From assembly GCF_003049685.1 (NCBI RefSeq), contig NZ_PYSY02000002.1, positions 248,001 to 312,000 on the forward strand: a stretch of DNA of 64,000 bases, given 5' to 3'. Position 1 is the first letter of the stretch; the number at the start of each line of letters is the position of its first letter. The DNA comes from Brucella pituitosa. GTDB taxonomy: Bacteria; Pseudomonadota; Alphaproteobacteria; Rhizobiales; Rhizobiaceae. The translations under genes were made by a program, and so were the position numbers. Positions 7,658 through 16,544 of this stretch are shown in pieces. The notes under the pieces were generated by a model. The model saw only the letters and a list, made by a program, of their open reading frames with translations, was not told where the DNA came from and ran no database searches.

Positions 7658-8349
7658 CGGACATAATCGCGCTTGAATGTTTTGACGAAAGCCTCAGCCA
7701 TTCCATTTGACTGCGGGCTGCGCACTGGTGTTCTGCACTGTTCCATACCGATATCCCGGAGCAGGGACGCGGTGTTTTTCGCAATGAAGCATGAACCATT
7801 ATCGGTAAGCCACTGGATGGGCTCTGCCAGCATATTGATGCGCCCGAAGCGGTTTTCTACCGCCGTGATGACAAGATCCTGCACATCTTCGCTCTTGATG
7901 CCTTCTGTCGTGGCCACATGAGCGATTGCTTCCCGATCACAGCAATCGAGCGCAAATGCAACGCGGACCTTTTCTTTGTTGTCGCACGTGATCTCGAAGC
8001 CGTCGGAGCACCATCTGGTATTGGAGCGCTCGACGGTGACTTGTCCGTCGTGTCTGCGTTCACCGGCAGCTCCGGTATGGCGCTAAAGGAGCAGATCATG
8101 CTGCTTCATCACGCGATAAACCCGCTTGGCATTTGGCCATGAACAGCCCTGTTCACGGGCCTTGCGCCGTAGAACGGCATGAACGCGCCGATAGCCATAG
8201 GTCGACATTTCTTCAATGATCGCCTTGATCTGAGCAACCAGATCAGCGTCGGGAAGCGGAGGTCTCCCTCGGGCTTTGGAAAGGGTGCCTGTGGCTCGCG
8301 GCGCGATATTCGACCGGGCAACACCTAGCGTCTCGCATAACGTTTTCAT
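7657..8349 (-). pseudogene. IS3-family transposase OrfB (DDE), broken
   Basis: Starts at ATG 8349 (MKTLCETLGVARSNIAPRA). The HTH_21-like segment (YGYRRVHAVLRRKAREQGC, KRVYRVMKQHDLLL) is followed by an in-frame TAG at 8083-8085 where Gln is expected. The same frame then continues with the rve catalytic region: DGFEITCDNKEKVRVAFALD, LTDNGSCF, and SPQSNGMAEAFVKTFKRDYV. The two latter segments carry the second Asp and the Glu of the DDE triad. After KRDYVR the protein runs into foreign sequence, losing roughly the last 50 residues. Nonsense codon and truncation both disable it. Confidence 0.9.
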
Positions 8350-8737
8350 CGCAAAACGCCCTTCGGCAGCGAGATTGAGTGCAGCATGCGTTTTTTTGGG
8401 CCGTTGGCGATTTCGAGGGCCTCCTTGAGAATTTCCCCTCCATCGTTTTCTTGCCCAGCAGGCGCTGTAATTCCTTCAGCTGAGCCTGAAGCGCCCGGTA
8501 TTCCGAGGCAGGGACAACCTCCTCTTCGGCTGCCGTTGCAACCAATGCACCCTGTGACGCAAGTTTGCGCCACGCGAACAGCTGGTTAGGCGCAATGCCA
8601 TGACGACGCGCGACCACACTGACCGTTGCGTCCGTCTCGTAGGTTTCGTGGACAATTGCAAGCTTTTCCGCTGTACTCCAGCGTCGACACCGCTCAGGGC
8701 CGGAAAGAATTTCCATCTTAATGCTATTACCAGTCAT
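8346..8737 (-). pseudogene. IS3-family OrfA (helix-turn-helix), frameshifted
   Basis: ATG 8737 begins MTGNSIKMEILSGPERCRRW; the HTH part WSTAEKLAIVHETYETD to HGIAPNQLFAWRKL and the leucine-zipper-like LQAQLKELQRLLGKKTME are intact. At the CCCC run 8435-8438 one base appears missing: the downstream part EILKEALEIANGPKKRMLHS is only readable in the next frame, ending at 8346 and overlapping the orfB start by 4 bases. OrfA normally binds the terminal repeats and supplies the frame for the OrfAB fusion transposase. Confidence 0.85.
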
Positions 8738-8806
8738 AATGTGAACAGTAGTCCTATCACTTATTTAAGTGGGAGAAACTGTCCGGGAAATTAGGGGGCT
8801 ATTCCA

Positions 8807-9018
8807 CGCGTCGCAAACGTATAGAAAGTTATGGTAGTATAATTATGTGCATAGCTGGGGTTATTGGGGAAATTCTATCTACAAACTTGCCTTATCAACT
8901 AAATACGATAACCGAATTTCAAGATAGAGGCGTAAATGTAAGATTTTCTTCAACTTATCAAGAGAATGGTCGCCTTATTGTGGAGGTAAGTGGAAAAATG
9001 ATTTTAATAATAACTTGA
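8807..9018 (+). pseudogene. Gene fragment right of the IS element
   Basis: From 8821 a frame without start reads IESYGSIIMCIAGVIGEILS, then INTxEF-like and VRFSSTYQENGRLIVEVSGK, then ends at TGA 9016-9018. It has protein-like composition but no start, because the IS or a deletion removed its 5' part. Adding one A to the AAAAA run at 8994-8998 would join it in frame with the 9015-9476 reading frame (SGKNDFNNNLIEGHNTF), so the two may be one former gene. Product unknown. Confidence 0.5.
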
Positions 9019-9476
9019 TCGAAGGTCACAATACATTCATAACGCAGCGCTTGCGTGGTAATAGAATTGGCTTACAGATACTAAGGAACAGATATGCACT
9101 AGCACAATATTATGGAATGGGATCAATGACTGCACGTGCCGTTTTAGAAGGAAGATACATTTTAGCTAAGTATGGGTTTAGACATGTAGGTTCAGAATGG
9201 GTTGAAATAAAAAATTCTCTATGTAAATCATTAAATAATGAATATTTTAAAATACAATCGGCGGATTACGATAGTGCTTGTGCAATAATTGATTCTGACG
9301 ATAATAGAGCATTAAAGGCAATATCTGAACTACATTCTCTTGTTGATTTCGAATATCGTGAGTGTGAAGAAGGAAGAATTCCATTTGGACGAGCTCTCCT
9401 ATGTCACCTTGGAAGCTGGGCTGGCGTTTTTGATTTGAATGATGAAGGTAGTGTAAGATTATTATTGGGAGATTAA
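9015..9476 (+). CDS. Hypothetical protein of the toxin/immunity island
   Basis: 153 codons from TTG 9015; no ribosome site precedes it, and the frame is closed upstream only at 8925. The product includes RGNRIGLQILRNRYALAQYY, GSMTARAVLEGRYILAKYGF and an acidic C-terminus. No family is recognised. The DNA is AT-rich like the cdiI genes. It may be the 3' part of a toxin or immunity gene whose 5' part is the fragment at 8807-9018, separated by a one-base loss in an A run. The next gene starts one base after its stop, as in toxin-immunity pairs. Confidence 0.5.
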   Translation: MIEGHNTFITQRLRGNRIGLQILRNRYALAQYYGMGSMTARAVLEGRYILAKYGFRHVGSEWVEIKNSLCKSLNNEYFKIQSADYDSACAIIDSDDNRALKAISELHSLVDFEYRECEEGRIPFGRALLCHLGSWAGVFDLNDEGSVRLLLGD

Positions 9477-9477
9477 T

Positions 9478-9660
9478 ATGGATAATAATCATTTTTTCCA
9501 AGATTTGGAGGATCATCTTATCGAGGTAGAGAATTTTCCAAATTCTGCTTTTTCTATATCGACTAAAGACATGCTTATAGAGAGTTTTTCTCATATTCTT
9601 AATGAAAGACAAATGAAAAATTTAATCAGAAGGTATGATGATGGCAATTCGGAAAAGTAA
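9478..9660 (+). CDS. Small acidic protein, possible immunity protein
   Basis: 60 residues starting MDNNHFFQDLEDHLIEVENF, acidic N-terminal half and helical C-terminal half (LNERQMKNLIRRYDD). ATG 9478 follows the previous stop by one base, and GGGAG (9468-9472) inside the previous gene serves as ribosome site, so the two are translationally coupled. Low GC. No family recognised; size, coupling and position fit an immunity protein. Confidence 0.55.
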   Translation: MDNNHFFQDLEDHLIEVENFPNSAFSISTKDMLIESFSHILNERQMKNLIRRYDDGNSEK

Positions 9661-10172
9661 GATCAGAAATTTTCGGTGATTGTTTAGAATTCTAATTTGA
9701 GGTTCTTTGGAACGTAGTGCCTTCTGACTGTCAGACCAGGTGTCTGGTACCCACTGCGCCATTTTCTATTGATATGTTTGCCGTTTCCAAACTTTCTTCA
9801 CTGTTCTCAATACTCAAAAAATTATTCCATTTGATTTTCCAATATTGGATGGCTGTCTGGGCAGATATCAAGTGCCTTGGATATGATGTCCATCGCCTTC
9901 CTGCTCTTCAAGGCCGCGATCAATGATGTCTCCCAGAAATTATAGTTCGATAGCGTGATTGCCGCTTACTTCGCCATCGCAGACTTAAGGCGGTGATCCA
10001 GTTTCCCTGATTCGTACGGCCAGCAACGTAAAATTCTGCAGCGATGTTTTGCGAGTTTTTCTGATCTGGACAAATCAAACGCAGCGAAATGACCATACCA
10101 AGGCGCAGGGGGACAAACCAAAGCGGCATTTACAATTTCCAGAAAAGCAATGGCGCACGAATATGTGTAATT
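9661..10172. other. Right flank of the island, no intact gene
   Basis: No intact gene. On the minus strand a stretch between about 9850 and 9980 reads LSNYNFWETSLIAALKSRKA and further DIISKALDICPDSHPILENQ before a stop, which looks like a decayed coding remnant without start. Otherwise nothing is seen. Confidence 0.35.
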
Positions 10173-10196
10173 TTTGACGTTTACGGAAACGTCAAA
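10173..10196. promoter_or_regulatory. 24-bp palindromic operator upstream of the beta-oxidation operon
   Basis: TTTGACGTTT (10173-10182) and AAACGTCAAA (10187-10196) are perfect inverted arms around ACGG. It lies about 230 bp before the acyl-CoA dehydrogenase start. Sites with TTTACG/CGTAAA-type symmetry control fatty-acid and branched-chain acyl-CoA degradation in proteobacteria (LiuR/FadR/PsrA-like regulators); which regulator binds here is not known. Confidence 0.6.
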
Positions 10197-10424
10197 GTGA
10201 GCTAGTTTTGCCCCAGATTTGGACTCTGGCCTTCAAAAAATGAGAAGGCAGATGTCTGAAAATGGCAAAAATGGCTGGTTTTTTCAGTTTTAGAACCCAT
10301 TTTTGTCAGCAAGGACATGCTGTCATGCATTTGAGTGCTTCATGTGACAGACATGCCAAAACGCAGGTGGGAGCCTGTTCCGCTTCATGCGGGGCTGAGC
10401 GGGTTATTGATTTGGAGGATTTCG

Positions 10425-12218
10425 ATGCCGAGCTATCGCGCGCCAGTTGAGGATACAAATTTTATTCTCAATGACGTTTTGAATTATCAGCGCTACAACA
10501 ATTTGCCGGGCTTTGCTGATGCAACGCCTGATGTGGTCGAGGCGATCCTGTCGGAAGGCGCGAAGCTTGCTGAAGGTACGCTGTTCCCGGTTAATCATAC
10601 GGGTGATCAGGAAGGTTGCGTCCGCGCATCCGACGGTTCAGTAAAGACGCCAAAGGGTTTCAAGGCTGCCTATGACCAGTATCGCGAAGGCGGCTGGCTC
10701 GGCCTCGCCGTGCCGGAGCAATATGGCGGGCAGGGGCTTCCTTATCTCCTGCATACGGCTGTTGGCGAATATATGTCTTCGGCCAATATGGCGCTCACCA
10801 TGTATCCGGGCCTGACACAGGGCGCGATTGCCGCGATCCTGACCCACGGCACCGATGAGCAGAAAGACACCTATCTGCCGAAGATGGTGGAAGGCACCTG
10901 GACCGGCACGATGAACCTGACCGAGCCGCATTGCGGTACGGATCTGGGCCTGCTGCGCACCAGCGCCGCGCCGCAAAAAGACGGTTCCTACAAGATTTCT
11001 GGCCAGAAGATTTTCATCTCGGCTGGCGAACACGACATGTCCGAAAACATCATCCATCTGGTGCTGGCCCGTATTGACGGCGCGCCGGAAGGCGTGAAGG
11101 GCATTTCGCTGTTCATCGTGCCGAAGTTCATTCTTGATGAAAATGGCAATCCCGGCGAGCGCAACGGCGTGTCCTGCGGTTCCATCGAAGAAAAGATGGG
11201 TATTCACGGCAATTCCACCTGCGTGATGAACTACGATGATGCGACGGGCTTCCTGATTGGCGAGGCACACAAAGGCCTGCGCGCCATGTTCACCATGATG
11301 AATGAAGCGCGTCTTGGTGTAGCTTTACAGGGCCTTTCGATTGCCGAAACCGCTTACCAGAATGCTGCCATCTATGCGCGTGAGCGTATTCAGGGTCGCG
11401 CGCTTTCGGGTGCTGCAGCACCGGACAAAAAAGCCGACCCGATCATCGTGCATCCGGATATCCGCCGCAACCTCATGAATATCCGTGCTTTCAACGAAGC
11501 CGGTCGGGCGCTTATCCTCTGGACGGCACTCAACTCCGATATCGCCCATCGCGCAGGCGATGAAGCGGAACGTCAGGCAGCAGACGATCTCGTCGGCCTT
11601 TTGACGCCAGTTCTGAAAGGCGTTCTGACCGACAAGGGTTTTGAACACGCCGTCATGGCGCAGCAGGTCTTCGGTGGCCATGGCTATATCGAAGAACACG
11701 GCATGAGCCAGTATGTGCGCGATGCGCGTATTGCCATGATCTATGAAGGCGCGAATGGTATTCAGGCGCTCGATCTCGTCGGTCGCAAGCTGGCGCTTAA
11801 CGGTGGCCGCGCAATCACCGCCTTCTTCAAGGAAGTGGGCGAATTCTGCGAAACCAATCGCGAGAATGAAAAGCTTTCCTTCTTCACCAAGCATTTGAAG
11901 AAGGGCGTCAACGATCTTCAGGCCGCCACCATGTGGCTGATGCAGAATGCCATGGCAAAACCTGACAATGCTGGTGCTGCCTCCAACGACTATATGCATC
12001 TCTTCGGTCTGGTGGCGCTCGGTTTCATGTGGGCGCGCATGGCGAAGATCGCGGAAGAAAAGCTTGGCAGCGGCGAAGGCAACAAGGACTATCTTGAAGC
12101 CAAGCTTGTCACTGCGCGCTATTATTTCGAGCGGATCATGCCGGAAAGCGCAGCACATCTCGCACGCATCCAGTCGGGTGCGGATTCGATGATGGCGCTC
12201 AACGCGGACACATTCTGA
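10425..12218 (+). CDS. Acyl-CoA dehydrogenase with C-terminal extension (DmdC/FadE-like)
   Basis: 597 residues from ATG 10425, chosen because GGAGG (10414-10418) stands directly before it; a longer frame upstream has no such site. Domains: N-terminal alpha (to about 160), middle beta domain with [15 protein letters not shown] (FAD/substrate contact), C-terminal domain with [20 protein letters not shown] and [19 protein letters not shown] (FAD-binding and catalytic region), and a final extra helical domain typical of the 590-600 residue class (3-methylmercaptopropionyl-CoA dehydrogenase-like). It would oxidise an acyl-CoA to the trans-2-enoyl-CoA with FAD, passing electrons to ETF. First gene of an operon with thiolase and FadB, which argues for straight-chain fatty-acid beta-oxidation. 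Confidence 0.93.
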   Translation: MPSYRAPVEDTNFILNDVLNYQRYNNLPGFADATPDVVEAILSEGAKLAEGTLFPVNHTGDQEGCVRASDGSVKTPKGFKAAYDQYREGGWLGLAVPEQYGGQGLPYLLHTAVGEYMSSANMALTMYPGLTQGAIAAILTHGTDEQKDTYLPKMVEGTWTGTMNLTEPHCGTDLGLLRTSAAPQKDGSYKISGQKIFISAGEHDMSENIIHLVLARIDGAPEGVKGISLFIVPKFILDENGNPGERNGVSCGSIEEKMGIHGNSTCVMNYDDATGFLIGEAHKGLRAMFTMMNEARLGVALQGLSIAETAYQNAAIYARERIQGRALSGAAAPDKKADPIIVHPDIRRNLMNIRAFNEAGRALILWTALNSDIAHRAGDEAERQAADDLVGLLTPVLKGVLTDKGFEHAVMAQQVFGGHGYIEEHGMSQYVRDARIAMIYEGANGIQALDLVGRKLALNGGRAITAFFKEVGEFCETNRENEKLSFFTKHLKKGVNDLQAATMWLMQNAMAKPDNAGAASNDYMHLFGLVALGFMWARMAKIAEEKLGSGEGNKDYLEAKLVTARYYFERIMPESAAHLARIQSGADSMMALNADTF

Positions 12219-12264
12219 GTTAGAGATCAGGCTAAGTTTTCGAACTTAGCGGGAAGGAGTAAAA

Positions 12265-13473
12265 ATGGCTGAGGCTTATATTTACGATCACGTCCGCACA
12301 CCGCGCGGACGTGGCAAGAAGGATGGCAGCCTGCACGAAGTGCCTGCCGTTCGTCTGGGCGCGAAGGTTCTGGAATCCCTGCGCGACCGCAACGGCATCG
12401 ACACGGCAAAGGTCGATGACATTATTTTCGGCTGCGTCGACCCGGTCGGCGAAGCTGGTGCGGTCATCCCGCGTTCTGCCGCTTTTGAAGCCGGTTACGA
12501 CTTCAAGGCGCCGGGCATTCAGATTTCGCGCTTCTGCGCTTCCGGCCTCGATGCGGTCAATCTGGCGGCAGCCAAGGTCGCCTTCGGTTCCGACGATCTG
12601 GTGATTGCAGGCGGCGTAGAAAGCATGTCGCGCGTCGGCATGGGCATGTCGGGCGGTGCCTGGTACATGGACCCATCGGTCGGCTTCCCCGGCTATTTCA
12701 TGCCACAGGGCGTGTCCGCCGATCTGATCGCCACGAAATATGGCTTCAGCCGCGATGACGTCGATGCCTATGCCGTCGAAAGTCAGAAGCGCGCCGCCAA
12801 GTCGTGGGAAAAGGGCTATTTCAAGAATTCGGTCATCTCGATCAAGGACCAGAATGGCCTGACCATTCTCGATCATGACGAGCACATGCGCCCGACGACT
12901 GACATGCAGGCATTGGGCCAGCTCAATCCGTCCTTTGTGATGCCGGGCGAAATGGGCGGTTTCAATGCGGTCGGCATTCAGGCCCATCCGGAAATCGAAA
13001 CCGTCAATCACGTCCACCATGCCGGTAACTCGTCGGGCATCGTCGACGGGGCGGCTGGCGTTCTGGTCGGTTCCAAGAAGGCTGGCAAGGCATTCGATAT
13101 CAAGCCTCGCGCGCGCATCCGTGCTTTCGCCAATATCGGCTCCGAACCGGCACTCATGCTGACCGGCCCGGTTGATGTGACGGAAAAGCTTCTCAAGCAG
13201 GCCAAGATGAAGATCTCGGACATCGACCTGTTTGAGCTGAACGAAGCCTTTGCCGCCGTTGTTTTGCGCTACATGCAGGCCTTCGACATTCCGCACGACA
13301 AGATCAACGTCAATGGCGGTGCCATTGCCATGGGGCATCCGCTCGGTGCAACCGGCGCAATGATCCTCGGTACGGTGCTGGATGAACTCGAACGCCGCGA
13401 TCTTAACTCCGCGCTGGTGACCTTGTGCATCGGTGCCGGCATGGGTACGGCGACAATCATCGAGCGCGTTTAA
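12265..13473 (+). CDS. fadA: Acetyl-CoA C-acyltransferase (thiolase)
   Basis: 402 residues, ATG 12265 behind GGAAGGAG. Thiolase signatures: nucleophile Cys91 in [13 protein letters not shown], the [16 protein letters not shown] segment with catalytic His358, and Cys388 in TLCIGAGMG. It cleaves 3-ketoacyl-CoA with CoA to acetyl-CoA and a shortened acyl-CoA, the last step of each beta-oxidation turn. It is 46 bp behind the acyl-CoA dehydrogenase and 19 bp before fadB, so the three are one operon. Degradative thiolase fits the context better than acetoacetyl-CoA synthesis. Confidence 0.95.
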   Translation: MAEAYIYDHVRTPRGRGKKDGSLHEVPAVRLGAKVLESLRDRNGIDTAKVDDIIFGCVDPVGEAGAVIPRSAAFEAGYDFKAPGIQISRFCASGLDAVNLAAAKVAFGSDDLVIAGGVESMSRVGMGMSGGAWYMDPSVGFPGYFMPQGVSADLIATKYGFSRDDVDAYAVESQKRAAKSWEKGYFKNSVISIKDQNGLTILDHDEHMRPTTDMQALGQLNPSFVMPGEMGGFNAVGIQAHPEIETVNHVHHAGNSSGIVDGAAGVLVGSKKAGKAFDIKPRARIRAFANIGSEPALMLTGPVDVTEKLLKQAKMKISDIDLFELNEAFAAVVLRYMQAFDIPHDKINVNGGAIAMGHPLGATGAMILGTVLDELERRDLNSALVTLCIGAGMGTATIIERV

Positions 13474-13492
13474 GGCGAGGGAGGTTTTACGA

Positions 13493-15709
13493 ATGGCTTA
13501 CACGAATTTCAAAGTTGAAACCGACGCCGACGGCATTGCTCTCGTTACCTGGGACATGCCCGAGAAGTCGATGAACGTCTTCACCGTCGAGGCGATGCAG
13601 GAACTGAACGCCATCATCGATGCGGTGACTGCCGACGATAAGATCAAGGGTGTTGTTATAACATCCGGCAAGGAAAGCTTCTCTGGGGGCGCCGACCTGA
13701 CCATGCTGGAAGGCATGTTCAAGGAATTCCAGAAGCAGAAGGCCAAAGACCCACAGGGCGCGGTCCAGACCCTGTTCGACAATGTAGGCAAGATGAGCGG
13801 CCTTTTCCGCAAGCTTGAAACCTGTGGCAAACCTTGGGTTTCGGCCATCAACGGAACCTGTATGGGCGGCGCATTTGAAATGTCGCTCGCCTGCCATGCC
13901 CGCGTTGCATCCGATGCGCCGGGCGTGAAAATGGCTCTGCCGGAAGTGAAAGTCGGCCTGTTTCCGGGCGCTGGCGGCACGCAGCGCGTTCCGCGCCTTG
14001 CCAATCAGCAGGACGCGCTCCAGATGATGACGACCGGCTCCAGCCTGACGGCGCAGCGCGCCAAGGCAATGGGTCTCGTCACCGAGATTGCTCCGGCCAA
14101 GAAGTTGGTCGAAACCGCAAAGAAGCTCATCAAGGGCGGTCTCAAGCCGGTTCAGCCATGGGATGAAAAGGGCTTCAAGCTGCCGGGCGGCGCGATCTAT
14201 TCGGCTGCCGGTGCGAACCTTTGGCCTGCTGCAACGGCAATTCTGCGCCGTGAAACATCCGGCAATTATCCGGCAGCGCTCGCTATCCTGAAGTCGGTCT
14301 ATGAAGGCCTGCTGGTTCCATTCGATACCGGCCTCAAGATCGAACAGCGCTACTTCACCGAAATTCTCCAGACGACCGAAGCGGGCATGATGATCCGCTC
14401 GCTCTTTGTGTCGCTGCAGGAGCTGAACAAGGGCGCACGCCGTCCGGTCGATGAAAAGCCGACCAAGCTCAAGAAGATCGGCGTTATCGGCGCGGGCTTC
14501 ATGGGCGCGGGCATTGCCTATGTGACCGCCAAGGCTGGCATTCCGGTGGTGCTGATCGACCGTGATCAGGAATCTGCCGATAAGGGCAAGGCCCATGCCG
14601 CAGACCTGATTACCAAGGAAATGCAGAAGGGCCGCGCTACGGAAGCCGACAAGGAAAAGCTCCTGTCGCTTATCACCGCAACGCCTGACTATGCAGAACT
14701 TGAAGGTGCTGATCTCGTGATTGAAGCCGTGTTCGAGGACCGCGAAGTCAAGCGGGTTGCGACCGAGAAAGCCGAGGAAGTGCTGAAAGCCACTGCGGTC
14801 TTTGCTTCCAACACCTCGACCCTGCCGATCACTGGTCTTGCGAAAGTCTCCAAGCGTCCGAAGAACTTCATCGGCATTCACTTCTTCTCGCCTGTCGACA
14901 AGATGATGCTGGTGGAAGTGATCCTCGGCAAAAAGACGTCCGAGAAAGCGCTCGCAGTTGCACTCGACTATGTCCGTGCGATCAAGAAGACGCCGATTGT
15001 CGTCAACGACACGCGTGGTTTCTACGTCAATCGCTGCGTGTTGCGCTATATGTCGGAAGCCTACAACATGCTGGTTGAAGGTGTTCCTGCTGCGATGATC
15101 GAAAATGCCGCCCGTATGGCCGGTATGCCAGTCGGTCCACTGGCGCTCAACGACGAAACGGCAATCGATCTTTCGCAGAAGATCCTCAAGGCAACGCTTG
15201 CCGATCTTGGCGAAAAGGCGGTCGATCCGCGTCATGTGGAACTGGTGGATCGTCTCGTCAACGAGTTCGACCGCAAGGGCCGCAAGAACGGCAAGGGCTT
15301 CTATGATTATCCGGCCAAGCCTGCCAAGAAGCATCTGTGGCCGGGCCTCAAGGATCTCTATCCGCAGCAGAACCCGGACAAGATCGATGTGAAGGAGCTT
15401 AAAGAACGCTTCCTCGTCACCATTGCTCTGGAAGCTGCCCGCGTGATGGAAGAAGGCATCGTGACCGATCCGCGTGAAGCCGATGTCGGTTCCATCCTCG
15501 CCTTTGGTTTCGCGCCTTATACGGGCGGTACGCTGTCTTATATCGATGGTATGGGGGCGAAGAAATTCGTCAAACTTGCCAAGGAGTTGCAGCGCAAATA
15601 CGGTCAGCAGTTCAAGGCACCGAAGCTGCTTCTCGACATGGCCGAAAATGGCGAAAGCTTCTACAAGCGCTTCAACCCATATAAGGGCGAGGCGAAGAAA
15701 GCAGCCTGA
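13493..15709 (+). CDS. fadB: Trifunctional enoyl-CoA hydratase / 3-hydroxyacyl-CoA dehydrogenase
   Basis: 738 residues from ATG 13493, with GGGAGG (13479-13484) as ribosome site. Residues 1-200 are a crotonase domain: oxyanion segment SFSGGADL, NGTCMGGAFEMSLACH with Glu129 and LPEVKVGLFPGAGGTQRVPR with Glu151, the two catalytic acids. Residues 327-505 are the NAD-binding domain (VIGAGFMGAG at 331-340) with HFFSPVDKMMLVEVI containing the catalytic His. The C-terminal dehydrogenase domain follows (RGFYVNR, GPLALNDE). It hydrates enoyl-CoA and oxidises the 3-hydroxyacyl-CoA. FadB and FadJ types cannot be separated by eye. Operon with the thiolase; strong terminator after the stop. Confidence 0.95.
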   Translation: MAYTNFKVETDADGIALVTWDMPEKSMNVFTVEAMQELNAIIDAVTADDKIKGVVITSGKESFSGGADLTMLEGMFKEFQKQKAKDPQGAVQTLFDNVGKMSGLFRKLETCGKPWVSAINGTCMGGAFEMSLACHARVASDAPGVKMALPEVKVGLFPGAGGTQRVPRLANQQDALQMMTTGSSLTAQRAKAMGLVTEIAPAKKLVETAKKLIKGGLKPVQPWDEKGFKLPGGAIYSAAGANLWPAATAILRRETSGNYPAALAILKSVYEGLLVPFDTGLKIEQRYFTEILQTTEAGMMIRSLFVSLQELNKGARRPVDEKPTKLKKIGVIGAGFMGAGIAYVTAKAGIPVVLIDRDQESADKGKAHAADLITKEMQKGRATEADKEKLLSLITATPDYAELEGADLVIEAVFEDREVKRVATEKAEEVLKATAVFASNTSTLPITGLAKVSKRPKNFIGIHFFSPVDKMMLVEVILGKKTSEKALAVALDYVRAIKKTPIVVNDTRGFYVNRCVLRYMSEAYNMLVEGVPAAMIENAARMAGMPVGPLALNDETAIDLSQKILKATLADLGEKAVDPRHVELVDRLVNEFDRKGRKNGKGFYDYPAKPAKKHLWPGLKDLYPQQNPDKIDVKELKERFLVTIALEAARVMEEGIVTDPREADVGSILAFGFAPYTGGTLSYIDGMGAKKFVKLAKELQRKYGQQFKAPKLLLDMAENGESFYKRFNPYKGEAKKAA

Positions 15710-15731
15710 TCTGCTGCTTGTTGAGCCTTTT

Positions 15732-15765
15732 AAAAACGCGCGACATTTCGATGTCGCGCGTTTTT
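15732..15765 (+). terminator. Strong Rho-independent terminator of the beta-oxidation operon
   Basis: Fifteen-base-pair perfect stem (15732-15746 with 15751-15765) closed by a TTCG tetraloop; the T-run is built into the right arm and continues as TATTT. It lies 22 bases after the fadB stop. Confidence 0.95.
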
Positions 15766-15890
15766 ATTTACAAATAAGAAAATTTTCCCTGCAAATTAGC
15801 ACATCTTGCGTGAAATCAGGTTTTAAGCTAGGTTTGGCACAATATAGGATGGATGGTTAGGTTTAAAATCCTCTTTGGCGGGTTAAAGCA

Positions 15891-16544
15891 ATGTTTTCTC
15901 ACGACAGCGTATGGGCTGCGATCGATGCCTTGGCAGAACGCAATTCTTTAAGTGCGTCCGGCCTTGCGCGCCGTGCAGGGCTTGATCCGACCACTTTCAA
16001 CAAATCCAAGCGCTATGCTTCCGACGGGCGCGCGCGTTGGCCGTCAACAGAATCACTTGCCAAAGTGATGGAAGCGACCGGGGCAACATTTGACGAATTT
16101 ACCCGATTGATCCGTGGTGAAATCGGAACGCCGCACTACGGTGAATATTTGCAGGAGCCGAGCGCCATTCCTCTGCTTGGTATGGCAGAAGCAGGAACGG
16201 GCGGCTTTTTCGACGACGCCGGGTTTCCTGCCGGGCAAGGCTGGGATGTCGTTCAGTTTCCAGCTTCGCCAACTGATAATGTCTATGCGCTGGAAGTTTC
16301 AGGCGACTCCATGTTGCCGCTTTATCGTGATGGCGATACGCTGGTCGTAGCACCCAATGCCCCGGTTCGCCGTGGCGACCGTGTGGTTGTTCGTACCAAA
16401 GACGGAGAGGTTATGGCCAAAATCCTGCATCGCCAGACACCGCGCACAATTGAACTTCATTCATTCAATCCCGAATTTCCAAACCGTTCCTTTGAGACCA
16501 GGGATGTTGAGTGGATCGCCCGTATTCTATGGGCGAGTCAGTAA
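15891..16544 (+). CDS. HTH / S24-family peptidase-like transcriptional repressor
   Basis: 217 residues. N-terminal XRE-like helix-turn-helix (about residues 15-75, SASGLARRAGLDPTTFNKSK). C-terminal LexA/CI-type S24 domain: nucleophile Ser140 in EVSGDSMLPLYRDGDTLVV and general base Lys177 in GEVMAKIL are both present. Such proteins are repressors that may cleave themselves between the domains; an Ala-Gly pair stands at 101-102 before the S24 domain. This version is a conserved chromosomal housekeeping form in Rhizobiales, and no phage genes are nearby. Its stop overlaps the next start (TAATG), so the two genes are translationally coupled. Confidence 0.85.
   Translation: MFSHDSVWAAIDALAERNSLSASGLARRAGLDPTTFNKSKRYASDGRARWPSTESLAKVMEATGATFDEFTRLIRGEIGTPHYGEYLQEPSAIPLLGMAEAGTGGFFDDAGFPAGQGWDVVQFPASPTDNVYALEVSGDSMLPLYRDGDTLVVAPNAPVRRGDRVVVRTKDGEVMAKILHRQTPRTIELHSFNPEFPNRSFETRDVEWIARILWASQ

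Larger units (their letters stand above)
7657..8806 (-). mobile_element. Truncated, inactive IS3-family element (IS2 subgroup)
   Basis: The outer end at 8806 reads, on the minus strand, TGGAATAGCCCCCTAATTTC, the TGGA...CCCC type of terminus found in the IS2 subgroup. OrfA and OrfB lie in order on the minus strand. No matching terminal repeat was found at the other side: transposase homology breaks off at about 7657 in the middle of the OrfB C-terminus. The element has three independent lesions (orfA frameshift, orfB nonsense codon, 3' truncation), so it cannot move by itself. It sits in the immunity-gene part of the CDI island. Confidence 0.85.

Noticed and set aside
10335-10424. Longer N-terminus for the acyl-CoA dehydrogenase
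   Set aside because: The added 30 residues are not like the family and GGAGG stands directly before ATG 10425.
13487-15334. 615-codon minus-strand frame opposite fadB
   Set aside because: High-GC shadow; the sense strand encodes a full FadB with active-site motifs.
16511-16543. Longer start for the SNase-like protein
   Set aside because: It would overlap the S24 gene by 34 bases; the ATG at 16544 forms the usual TAATG coupling.
15891-16544. Phage repressor marking a prophage
   Set aside because: No integrase, structural or lysis genes are near; the S24/HTH protein sits among housekeeping genes and is coupled to a chromosomal gene.
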